A stretch of DNA of 13,583 nt from an uncultured Enorma sp. (GTDB taxonomy: Bacteria; Actinomycetota; Coriobacteriia; Coriobacteriales; Coriobacteriaceae). The DNA lies in assembly GCA_905210055.1 (NCBI GenBank), contig CAJLVH010000035.1, positions 1 through 13,583 of the forward strand. The letters are read 5' to 3'. Both the position numbers and the translations under genes were made by a program. The notes beneath the pieces were generated by a model, which saw nothing but the letters and a program-made list of their open reading frames with translations, ran no database searches and had not been told where the DNA came from. The stretch's first letter is position 1, and each line of letters opens with the position of its first letter. Below are positions 7,379-13,583 of the stretch, in pieces.

Positions 7379-7394
7379 TTTCATAATTATGAAA
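7379..7394. promoter_or_regulatory. operator candidate 2 (perfect palindrome)
   Basis: TTTCATAATTATGAAA is a perfect 16-bp palindrome 55 bp before the regulator start codon. It uses the same half-sites as operator candidate 1, with a 2-bp gap rather than 12. It overlaps the -35 region of a weak rightward promoter candidate, TTATGA (7387-7392), N17, TACTAT (7410-7415), which would fit autoregulation. Confidence 0.65.
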
Positions 7395-7448
7395 TTCCCC
7401 TGCGTAGGGTACTATTTGCTCAGAAAGGAATGTGTCAAAGGAGCTGCC

Positions 7449-8366
7449 GTGCCCGACAAAAGCCGCGTGATCCAAACAATCCTTGCGCTCTATCACAGCC
7501 TGTCTCCCACCGATCAGAAGATCGCGGATTTCATCATTGAGCACCGAGACGATATCCCCGATATGACCATGCGCGTGATCGCAGCGGGCTGCGAGGTCTC
7601 GAGCCCCACCGTCTCGCGGTTCGTGAAGCGCATCGGTTATGACAGCTTCGCTGAGATGCGCCTTGCGCTGGCGCGCAACGAGGTGGCGTCAGGCAGCGGC
7701 TTCATGCTGGGCAACGCGACCGGCTCCGTCTCTTTCGACCACTTCCAGGAGTCGCTCGACTTCATCCTCTCCTGCAAGATGTCTGAGCTTGCCGATACCG
7801 TCGCGAGCATCGACCCCGATACCATCAAGGCCGTCATCACGCTCTTCCAAACATCGGACACCGTACTCATCACCGGCGTGGGCAACACGTTGAGCGTCGC
7901 GGCAAACATGGCGTTCAAGCTTCGGCATCTCGGTGTGCGCGCCATCGCGCCCTCAACAACCGAATACGCCGCAAGCTATTCTTTCATGATGAACGCCCAC
8001 GACGCGCTCGTAATCATCTCGTCATCCGGCCTGTCGAAGCGGCTCAACCGCATCCTCGACAACGCGGAGGACAATGGCACGCCCGTGGTGCTCATTACCT
8101 CGAACCCGGAATCGCCGCTCGTCGCTCGTTCGACGTACGTGATCATGACGAGCCAACGCGACCGGCTCTTCGCCTACGGCGTCCCGTTCTCGCATAACTC
8201 GGTGAATTTCATCATCGAGGTGCTTTTCCTCTTCCTGCATGCGAGCTCGACCGACGTCGCGGAGCATATCAAGCTCTTCACGCATGCGTACGACGACCTC
8301 GATAAAGCCATCGACTTCCGCAGCGGAGAGTTCATCGACCTCGAAGACGGCACCGGCAGCGACTAG
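7449..8366 (+). CDS. RpiR/MurR-family transcriptional regulator (HTH + SIS)
   Basis: A 305-residue regulator. The N-terminal HTH_6 domain spans about residues 15-78, with SPTDQKIADFIIEH and the recognition region VSSPTVSRFVKRIGYDSFAEM, both typical of RpiR proteins. A SIS (sugar isomerase) domain covers about 115-240, with VLITGVGNTLSVAANMAFKL and VIISSSGLSKR as the phosphosugar-binding segments. I chose GTG 7449 because AAAGGAG sits 5 bp upstream; an upstream ATG at 7389 would add 20 unrelated residues and start inside operator candidate 2. It is divergent from the permease/aldolase/PTS operon, the classic arrangement for a local regulator. It likely binds the two TTTCATA/TATGAAA sites and releases or activates on a sugar phosphate. 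Whether it represses or activates is inferred from operator position only. Confidence 0.95.
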   Translation: MPDKSRVIQTILALYHSLSPTDQKIADFIIEHRDDIPDMTMRVIAAGCEVSSPTVSRFVKRIGYDSFAEMRLALARNEVASGSGFMLGNATGSVSFDHFQESLDFILSCKMSELADTVASIDPDTIKAVITLFQTSDTVLITGVGNTLSVAANMAFKLRHLGVRAIAPSTTEYAASYSFMMNAHDALVIISSSGLSKRLNRILDNAEDNGTPVVLITSNPESPLVARSTYVIMTSQRDRLFAYGVPFSHNSVNFIIEVLFLFLHASSTDVAEHIKLFTHAYDDLDKAIDFRSGEFIDLEDGTGSD

Positions 8367-8370
8367 CCCC

Positions 8371-8405
8371 ATGTCCCAAAAAGGGACAGGTGCATCTTGG
8401 GACAT
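8371..8405. repeat. GGGACA-type palindromic element A
   Basis: ATGTCCCA (8371-8378) and TGGGACAT (8398-8405) form an outer 8-bp stem. Alternatively TGTCCC (8372-8377) pairs with GGGACA (8383-8388) across AAAAA. The core GGGACAGGTGCATCTT resembles the core of the larger repeat at 10786-10889. It lies 4 bp after the regulator stop and could serve as its terminator; it looks like a REP-type intergenic repeat. Confidence 0.55.
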
Positions 8406-8416
8406 CTATTCTTCTG

Positions 8417-8453
8417 AATGATATTTTCAGTACCAGGTACTGAAATTATCATT
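8417..8453. terminator. near-perfect palindrome between convergent genes
   Basis: 18-bp arms 8417-8434 and 8436-8453 differ at one position, around a single central base (core TTTCAGTACC / GGTACTGAAA). Rightward it is followed by TTTG. It sits between the converging regulator and acyltransferase genes and overlaps the acyltransferase stop, so a shared bidirectional terminator is likely. The stem is AT-rich for a terminator, so a protein-binding palindrome is possible. Confidence 0.5.
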
Positions 8454-10668
8454 TTGTAAGCGGGGCGATCACGGCCTGGGCGATCTTCTCGGCGAGCGCG
8501 TTCACCTGCGCGATGGCTTCGTCGCGCTCCTCGCCCTCAAAGTGATACGGCAGGTAGGGCTCCACTGCATCGTGAATGAGCGCGACATATTCCTTCGCGC
8601 CCTGGGACGAAAGGTGCGTGCCGTCGCCGTCAAAGAGGTCGTTCCGGCCTTCGCTGTAGCTGTACCAGTCGACGATGTGCACGTTGTCATAGCGATCCGC
8701 CGCGGCTTTGAGGGCGGCGTTCGTCGAAGAAACCCATCCCTGCGGGCTGCGCGTGGTCACGAACACCACGATGCGCTTGTCGCCCACGAGTTCCATGAGG
8801 CTGTCCACGGCGTCGTCTGTCACGTTGCCATTCGTTCCGAGCGCGAACACCACCACGCGCCCGGCGAGCCCTTGGCTCTCGTAGCTCGAGAACAGCTCCT
8901 CAGCGGCGGAGAACTGGCGGTTCTTCATGGCGTCGATGTGCCCATAGGGGAACGTCTCGTTGAAGGGATCGACGGCGCGAAGCGACACCGAGTCGCCGAT
9001 CATGAGCACGTCGTAGGCATCTGCCGGGAAACCGTACGCATCCGTAGCGGGCTTTTGCTCTTCACCTTTGCCCGAGGCAGCGGAGTCTGCGCTCGGAGCG
9101 TCGCCTGATCCGTTCCCGTCATTGGAAGAGGCGTCGGGTGAACCCTCGATGAGCGCCGCGCCCTCCTCGCTCAGCGCCGAGGTGCTTGGCACGAAGACGA
9201 GGCCGCCCAGTGCACCGAGCACGAGAACTGCCGCGCAGGCAACCGGCACGATACGACTGCGCACGTATGTGGAGAGGCTGAAGCTGCTCGACGCGACCTG
9301 CTGGAGGAACGCACCGAAGGCGCCCTTGCGAAACGGCGTCTCGATGAAGCGGTACGAAAGCTCGGCCGCCAAAAGCACCACGCCGCACTCGATGAGGTAG
9401 ACCCACCAGGGCTTGGCGCTCACATCGCCCACGGGGTTCATGAGCGCAAACAGCGGGAAATGCCACAGGTAGATGCTATAGGAGCGCTGTCCGAGCCACA
9501 CGAGCAGCGGGAGTGAGAACACGCGCGCGAGCACTCCATCAGGCTGCACGCACGCAGCGATGAGCACAGCAGAGAGCACGGCGGCGATAACCGTGCCGCC
9601 GCGATAGGTGAACGAGGTGTAGCCGTTCGTGTACACGAAGAGCGCGACGAGCCCTGCGAGCGCGGCGACGCCGGCGATGTCGAGCGCGCCCTTACGGAGG
9701 ATCCCCTGCTGTTGCGGCTTGCCACGATACGGATGCGCGGTCTCGCTTACCGCCTGAGTCGTCGCATGGGCATCCCAGGTGAAGGGGTTCATGGAGCTCG
9801 TGCGTACGAACGCGAGCAGCGCGCCGATAAGCATGGCGAAGGCGCGCGTATCGGTGCCGTAGTAGACGCGGCTCGGATCTGCCGCGGGGTTGTAGAGCAG
9901 CGCCATTCCCAGCGCGGAAGCTACTGCGAGCACTGCCACGACGATGCGGATCACCTTGCGGCGCGCACCGAAGCGCAGCAGCACGAACAAAAGCACCGGC
10001 CACACCACGTAGAACTGCTCCTCAATGGCGAGCGACCAAAAGTGCGTAAGCGGCGAGGGATCGCCGAGCGCGCCGAAATACGACACGTTGTTGAAGATCT
10101 GCCACCAGTTGTTGAAGAACAGGAGCGACGGTAGGATGTCGGGGCGCATCTTCGTGAGCATCACGTGGTTGAAGATGGTGCAAAGCAGCGCCACGACCAC
10201 CACGAGCGTCACGGTGGCGGGGACGAGGCGGCGCACGCGGCGCACCCAGAACCCTTTAAGGTCGATCGTGCCTGAACGCGCGAACTCGATGCGCAGAAGG
10301 CGCGTGATGAGGTATCCCGAGAGCACGAAGAAGATCGTCACGCCCTGAAAACCGCCCTGCGCCCACGTGAAACCCAGATGGTAGAGAACGACGGCGATGA
10401 CCGCAAACGTACGGATGCCATCGAGAGCGGGAATGTAGCGAGAGCGCGGGGCGTCGGAATGTCCTGCGCGCCCCGCGCGATCGTTCGAGGTGTCCGCCGA
10501 GCTTGCCGTAAGTGCAGCTGTGCGCGGCGAACCCGCAGCATGCGAGCGTGTACCCGAAGCGGCGGCATGGCGGGGCGCAGGCACAGACGCGCGGCGCGGC
10601 GTAGGCGTGGCAGACACCTTGCGGTGCGAACCGCGCTCCGGTGCACGATGTTGCATATGTCCAGCCAT
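8449..10668 (-). CDS. OatA-like membrane O-acyltransferase (acyltransferase 3 + SGNH domain)
   Basis: About 739 residues. An N-terminal, basic, Ala/Pro/Arg-rich segment of about 75 residues looks disordered and cytoplasmic. The acyltransferase-3 membrane domain follows (about 78-490): YIPALDGIRTFAVIAVVLYH with the key His near 97, FFVLSGYLIT, FWVRRVRRLVPA and HFWSLAIEEQFYVVWP. After a Ser/Asp/Gly-rich linker comes an extracytoplasmic SGNH-type esterase domain: GDSVSL (Ser near 559), GTNG near 610 and DGTHLSSQG with the catalytic Asp/His. This two-domain layout matches OatA-type peptidoglycan or other cell-surface polymer O-acetyltransferases, which carry acetyl groups across the membrane. I chose ATG 10668, behind GGCAGGGATTC; the further upstream ATG at 10764 lies before the likely promoter. 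Monocistronic. The acceptor polymer is not determined. Confidence 0.93.
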   Translation of the reverse strand: MAGHMQHRAPERGSHRKVSATPTPRRASVPAPRHAAASGTRSHAAGSPRTAALTASSADTSNDRAGRAGHSDAPRSRYIPALDGIRTFAVIAVVLYHLGFTWAQGGFQGVTIFFVLSGYLITRLLRIEFARSGTIDLKGFWVRRVRRLVPATVTLVVVVALLCTIFNHVMLTKMRPDILPSLLFFNNWWQIFNNVSYFGALGDPSPLTHFWSLAIEEQFYVVWPVLLFVLLRFGARRKVIRIVVAVLAVASALGMALLYNPAADPSRVYYGTDTRAFAMLIGALLAFVRTSSMNPFTWDAHATTQAVSETAHPYRGKPQQQGILRKGALDIAGVAALAGLVALFVYTNGYTSFTYRGGTVIAAVLSAVLIAACVQPDGVLARVFSLPLLVWLGQRSYSIYLWHFPLFALMNPVGDVSAKPWWVYLIECGVVLLAAELSYRFIETPFRKGAFGAFLQQVASSSFSLSTYVRSRIVPVACAAVLVLGALGGLVFVPSTSALSEEGAALIEGSPDASSNDGNGSGDAPSADSAASGKGEEQKPATDAYGFPADAYDVLMIGDSVSLRAVDPFNETFPYGHIDAMKNRQFSAAEELFSSYESQGLAGRVVVFALGTNGNVTDDAVDSLMELVGDKRIVVFVTTRSPQGWVSSTNAALKAAADRYDNVHIVDWYSYSEGRNDLFDGDGTHLSSQGAKEYVALIHDAVEPYLPYHFEGEERDEAIAQVNALAEKIAQAVIAPLTK

Positions 10669-10702
10669 GAATCCCTGCCCCCGTCCTTCATCTAAGTGGG
10701 CA

Positions 10703-10731
10703 ATTATACCGTGTTGGCCTGCAGTTCTGAA
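10703..10731 (-). promoter_or_regulatory. sigma70-type promoter for the acyltransferase
   Basis: Read leftward, -35 is TTCAGA (10731-10726, 4 of 6), the spacer is 17 bp, and -10 is a perfect TATAAT (10708-10703). The predicted start near 10696 gives a leader of about 28 nt to the chosen ATG at 10668. Confidence 0.7.
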
Positions 10732-10773
10732 AACTCGTGACGATTCCCTTACCTTCAACCACATTTATATAAT

Positions 10774-10892
10774 GGGTTGGTTGGGGGGTTGGTTGGGGAC
10801 GTGCTCCTTCCAACCCATTTCTGAAGATCCAGACAAACCGGACGCTCTCTCTAAAAATGGGTTGGAAGGAGCACGTCCCCAACCAACCCACC
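10774..10892. repeat. large inverted repeat, two copies of REP-like element B
   Basis: Perfect 35-bp arms at 10786-10820 and 10855-10889 flank a 34-bp centre. Each arm is itself a hairpin, GGGTTGG ... CCAACCC, around the core GGGACGTGCTCCTT. A 12-bp tandem repeat, GGGTTGGTTGGG twice (10774-10797), leads into the left arm. Read leftward, the right copy starts 4 bp after the NRAMP stop, and its hairpin is followed by ATTTTTAG, so it probably works as that operon's terminator. No coding potential or transposase is seen between the arms. Confidence 0.8.
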
Positions 10893-10893
10893 A

Positions 10894-12135
10894 TTAGAAT
10901 CCAAGCGCTTGGAGGACAAACATCACGACGGTGAGCACCGTGATGAGCACAATCGTCGCCCAGGTGAGCGCATTCCACACACGCCCGTTGCGAAACCGCC
11001 CGAGGATGCGCTTGTCACGAGCGATGAGCACCAGAAACACCAGGAGCACCGGCAAGAGCACGCCGTTGATCACCTGCGCGCTCATCATGATGTCGAAGAG
11101 GTTCACATCGGGCAGGATCACCAGCAGCGCGGAAAACACGATGATCCCCGTGATGATGCCGCGATACGTGGGTGCCTCCTCCCACGTACGGTCCGCGCCG
11201 CGCTCCCAACCGAACGCCTCGCAGATCGCGCTCGAGGTCACGCCCGGCAGCACGCAGGCTGCTAAGAAGCTCGCCGCGACGAGCCCCGCGCCGAAGAGGA
11301 TCGTCGACCACTGCCCCGCGATGGGCTCGAGCGCGAGCGCGGCGTCGGCGGCGTCGGCGACCTCGATACCCTCCGGGTGAAGCACCGTCGCCGTCGTCAC
11401 GATGATGAACCATGCGATCGCGCACGCCACCACCGAACCCGAAACGGTGTCTACGCGCTGAAGCGCGATCCCGCTTTCGTCCACGTTCTTATCGACCACG
11501 TTGTTTTGCGCCAGAAAGATCATCCACGGTGCGATCGTGGTGCCGATCGTCGCCACCAGAAGCGACACGTAATCTGGATCGGCAACCATGCCCGGCGTGA
11601 CCGTCGCAAGCACCACGGAGCCCCAGTCCGGCCCCACCAAAAAGGCGGCGGCCACGTACGTGAGGAAGACGCAGCTCACCAGCAGCAAAATCTTCTCGAT
11701 GCGCTGGAAGCTTCCGCTCATGGTAATGAGCCAGATGATGAGCGCCACAAGCGGCACCGAGATGGCGGCGGGGACGCCGAAGAGCGCGAGCCCGCTCGCA
11801 AGCCCCGCGAATTCGGAAATCGTGACCGCGGTGTTCGCCACCAGGAGCGCGCCCATGGCGAGCGCCGAGAGCCGCACGCCGAATCGTTCGCGGATAAGCG
11901 AGGCGAAACCTTTGCCCGTCACGCAACCAAGGCGCGCCGCGGTCTCCTGTACCACGATGAGCAAGAGCGCCATCACCGGCAAGATCCACAGCGTGCCGTA
12001 GCCGAATGTCGCGCCGGCACTCGAATAGGTCGCGATGCCGCCCGCATCGTTGCCTGCGAGCGCCGCAAGAAGCCCCGGTCCCATCGCCCCAAGCACCGCG
12101 AGCGGCGTGAGGCGACTCTGTCCTTCCCTCGCCAT
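10894..12135 (-). CDS. NRAMP-family divalent metal transporter, NRMT-like (probable Mg2+)
   Basis: A 413-residue membrane protein with about 11 helices of the SLC11/NRAMP (LeuT) fold. The metal site differs from manganese/iron NRAMPs. TM1 reads AGNDAGGIATY, so DPGN becomes DAGG (30-33), keeping the Asp but losing the Asn. TM6 reads TIAPWMIFLAQ, so MPHN becomes APWM (202-205), losing the soft Met ligand. As I recall, loss of the Met is what marks the NRMT clade, of which the Eggerthella lenta member transports Mg2+ and Mn2+. The start ATG 12135 is 3 bp after the MgtE-like stop, with GGCGGGA upstream, so the two are coupled. The neighbouring Mg2+-sensor domains support magnesium as substrate (inference). 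The stop abuts the inverted repeat, which probably ends the transcript. Confidence 0.93.
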   Translation of the reverse strand: MAREGQSRLTPLAVLGAMGPGLLAALAGNDAGGIATYSSAGATFGYGTLWILPVMALLLIVVQETAARLGCVTGKGFASLIRERFGVRLSALAMGALLVANTAVTISEFAGLASGLALFGVPAAISVPLVALIIWLITMSGSFQRIEKILLLVSCVFLTYVAAAFLVGPDWGSVVLATVTPGMVADPDYVSLLVATIGTTIAPWMIFLAQNNVVDKNVDESGIALQRVDTVSGSVVACAIAWFIIVTTATVLHPEGIEVADAADAALALEPIAGQWSTILFGAGLVAASFLAACVLPGVTSSAICEAFGWERGADRTWEEAPTYRGIITGIIVFSALLVILPDVNLFDIMMSAQVINGVLLPVLLVFLVLIARDKRILGRFRNGRVWNALTWATIVLITVLTVVMFVLQALGF

Positions 12136-12138
12136 GGC

Positions 12139-13583
12139 CTATCCCGCCAGCACCAGCACCGAGGCCGTCGAGGCGAGCGCGTAGATCACGCACGCCACGA
12201 GCACGGCGATGAGGCTCATGGCTGTGCCCGAGGTGTTGAGGCCGTGCTCGTCGCGCCAGAACAGCACTTTGAGGTAGACGACAGAGCTCGCCGCGCTCAG
12301 GGCAACCGTCGCCGCCGCGCACGCGAAACATGCGGAGAACATGCGCGCCGGGGCCGCCTGTTCGGCGCCCGTAAAGGCCGCGCCCATCATGAGCTGGCCG
12401 CACAGGAACACCACGAGCGCGATCGCCACGCCCACCGCAACGGTCTGTAAGAAGAAGGCGAGATACGGCGCCCCCTCATGCTCATCGTATTCGAGAAAGT
12501 AGCTGCGCACGAAGGCGGAGAAGCGGCTCGCCGTGAGCAGCACCACCGGCATGGCGCACATGGGATAGATGAAGCGCTGCGTGCCCGCGCCGAGGCTTCC
12601 CAGCGTCGCGGCGATGATGCCCGAGGCGACCGCCCATACGAGCACCCAGTAATGGCGTCGCGCGAACCACGAGAGCACATGCGTCGATTCGCCCTGCGCG
12701 TTCTCGCCCGCACCCATGCCGGCAATCTGCAGGTCTTCCTCGTGCTCCTCGGCAATGACGTCGAGCGCATCGTCGACGGTCACGATACCGAGCACATGGC
12801 GGTTCTCGTCGCACACCGGCACCGCCACGAGGTTGTATTTCGTCATCTCGTCCGCCACGTCCTCCTGGTCGAGGTCGGGCGCGACCCACACCACATCGCG
12901 ATAGGCGAGGTCGGAAAGGCGCATGTCGAGGTCTGCGACGATGAGGGTGCGCAGGCTGAGCACACCCGTGAGCGCGCTCGTGCTATCGAGCGTGTAGACG
13001 TAGTAGATGCTCTCGAAATCCTCGTCAAGCTTGCGAATGGCCTCGATGGCGTCCGCCGCGGTATCGGTTGCGGGTAGCGCCACGAACTCCGAGGTCATGA
13101 TACGGCCGGCGGTGTTCTCACCATAACCCAGGAGGTTGCGGATCGCGCGCTCCTCCTTCACGCCCATGAGGCGCAGGAGTTTCTCGGCCTTCTCGTAATC
13201 GAGCTCTTCGATGAGATCGGCTGCGTCGTCGGGATCCATGAGGGCGAGCATGCTCGACGCCTCTCGGTCGCTCATGCCCTCGATGACTTCGGCCACAAGC
13301 TCATCGTCGTCGAACTCGCTGATTGCTTCGGCCGCCTGAGCGGTATCGAGTTGGGCGAAGACCTGGCTGCGAAGACGCGGGTCGAGCTGCTCGATGATGT
13401 CGGCGATATCCGCCGGATGCAGCTCGTCGAGCGTCTTGTGCGACACGGAAAGCTTGATGGTCTGCGTGCTACGCTCCAAGAGGTCCATATAGGACCACGC
13501 GATGATGTGCTCTTCGAGGGGCTTTCCCCCCGCGCGGGCAAGCCGTGCGGCGATGCGCTCGAGCGCGGGGTGCATCGCGCGCA
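12139..13583 (-). CDS. MgtE-like protein (MgtE N domain + CBS pair + membrane domain), 5' end probably outside the window
   Basis: From the first visible ATG (13575) it has 478 residues. The MgtE N superhelical domain covers about 47-150 (LHPADIADIIEQL, LMDPDDAADLIEEL, LLGYGENTAGRIM). The CBS pair covers about 155-280 (GVLSLRTLIVA, GIVTVDDALDVI). A membrane domain of about five helices covers 308-478. Acidic surfaces of the N and CBS domains bind Mg2+ in MgtE. However, the GGNxGxQ signature and the pore Asp of MgtE channels are not seen; ASRFSAF and SLIAVLVAC occupy those places. The frame stays open to the window edge, and residues 23-34 (HIIAWSYMDLLE) resemble the tail of PRC-barrel-like domains that precede MgtE N domains in some actinobacterial proteins. 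The true start is therefore likely upstream. First gene of the coupled pair with the NRAMP-like transporter. Confidence 0.9.
   Translation of the reverse strand, partial: RAMHPALERIAARLARAGGKPLEEHIIAWSYMDLLERSTQTIKLSVSHKTLDELHPADIADIIEQLDPRLRSQVFAQLDTAQAAEAISEFDDDELVAEVIEGMSDREASSMLALMDPDDAADLIEELDYEKAEKLLRLMGVKEERAIRNLLGYGENTAGRIMTSEFVALPATDTAADAIEAIRKLDEDFESIYYVYTLDSTSALTGVLSLRTLIVADLDMRLSDLAYRDVVWVAPDLDQEDVADEMTKYNLVAVPVCDENRHVLGIVTVDDALDVIAEEHEEDLQIAGMGAGENAQGESTHVLSWFARRHYWVLVWAVASGIIAATLGSLGAGTQRFIYPMCAMPVVLLTASRFSAFVRSYFLEYDEHEGAPYLAFFLQTVAVGVAIALVVFLCGQLMMGAAFTGAEQAAPARMFSACFACAAATVALSAASSVVYLKVLFWRDEHGLNTSGTAMSLIAVLVACVIYALASTASVLVLAG

Noticed and set aside
10669..10764. Longer N-terminus for the acyltransferase from the ATG at 10764
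   Set aside because: It lies upstream of the TTCAGA-N17-TATAAT promoter, so the main transcript would not include it.
10768..10773. Perfect TATAAT on the plus strand just before the inverted repeat
   Set aside because: No acceptable -35 at the right distance and no gene to the right on that strand; probably chance in an AT-rich patch, though an antisense RNA cannot be excluded.
11377..12450. Long open frame (357 codons) on the plus strand across the NRAMP gene
   Set aside because: Arg/His/Glu-rich product lying antisense to an unmistakable membrane transporter.

Overview
The window looks like part of a GC-rich chromosome from the class Coriobacteriia, probably Collinsella or a close relative. 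That is an inference from codon use, the mannose-family PTS / RpiR gene content and a magnesium-type NRAMP of a kind I associate with Eggerthella-like bacteria. No rRNA, tRNA, CRISPR array, transposase or phage gene was seen.

Layout. Positions 1-7213 read leftward as one sugar-utilisation region. In transcription order it holds an MFS permease (start near 7213, broken by an apparent frameshift in a run of eight G on the coding strand), a class II ketose-bisphosphate-type aldolase, PTS EIIA, EIIB, EIIC and EIID of the mannose family, a 280-bp spacer with nested inverted repeats, an aldo/keto reductase, and an HSL-family esterase whose C-terminus runs off the window. An RpiR/MurR-type regulator is divergent at 7449-8366. 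The divergent spacer holds a good leftward promoter and two palindromes built from the same TTTCATA/TATGAAA half-sites. The regulator probably senses a sugar phosphate and controls the operon and itself.

Positions 8449-10668 (leftward) encode a large OatA-like membrane O-acyltransferase with its own clear promoter. It converges on the regulator gene over a short spacer filled with two palindromic elements. Between it and the next gene is a large inverted repeat with two perfect 35-bp arms.

Positions 10894-13583 (leftward) hold a tightly coupled pair. The first gene is an MgtE-like protein (MgtE N domain, two CBS domains, membrane domain) that lacks the usual MgtE pore signatures and probably starts outside the window. 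Three bases later comes an NRAMP-family transporter with DAGG in TM1 and APWM in TM6 in place of DPGN and MPHN. Together they suggest a magnesium-uptake module in which the MgtE-like protein may sense or regulate and the NRAMP-like protein transports. This pair, the possible phase-variable permease and the palindromic repeat family are the most interesting items.
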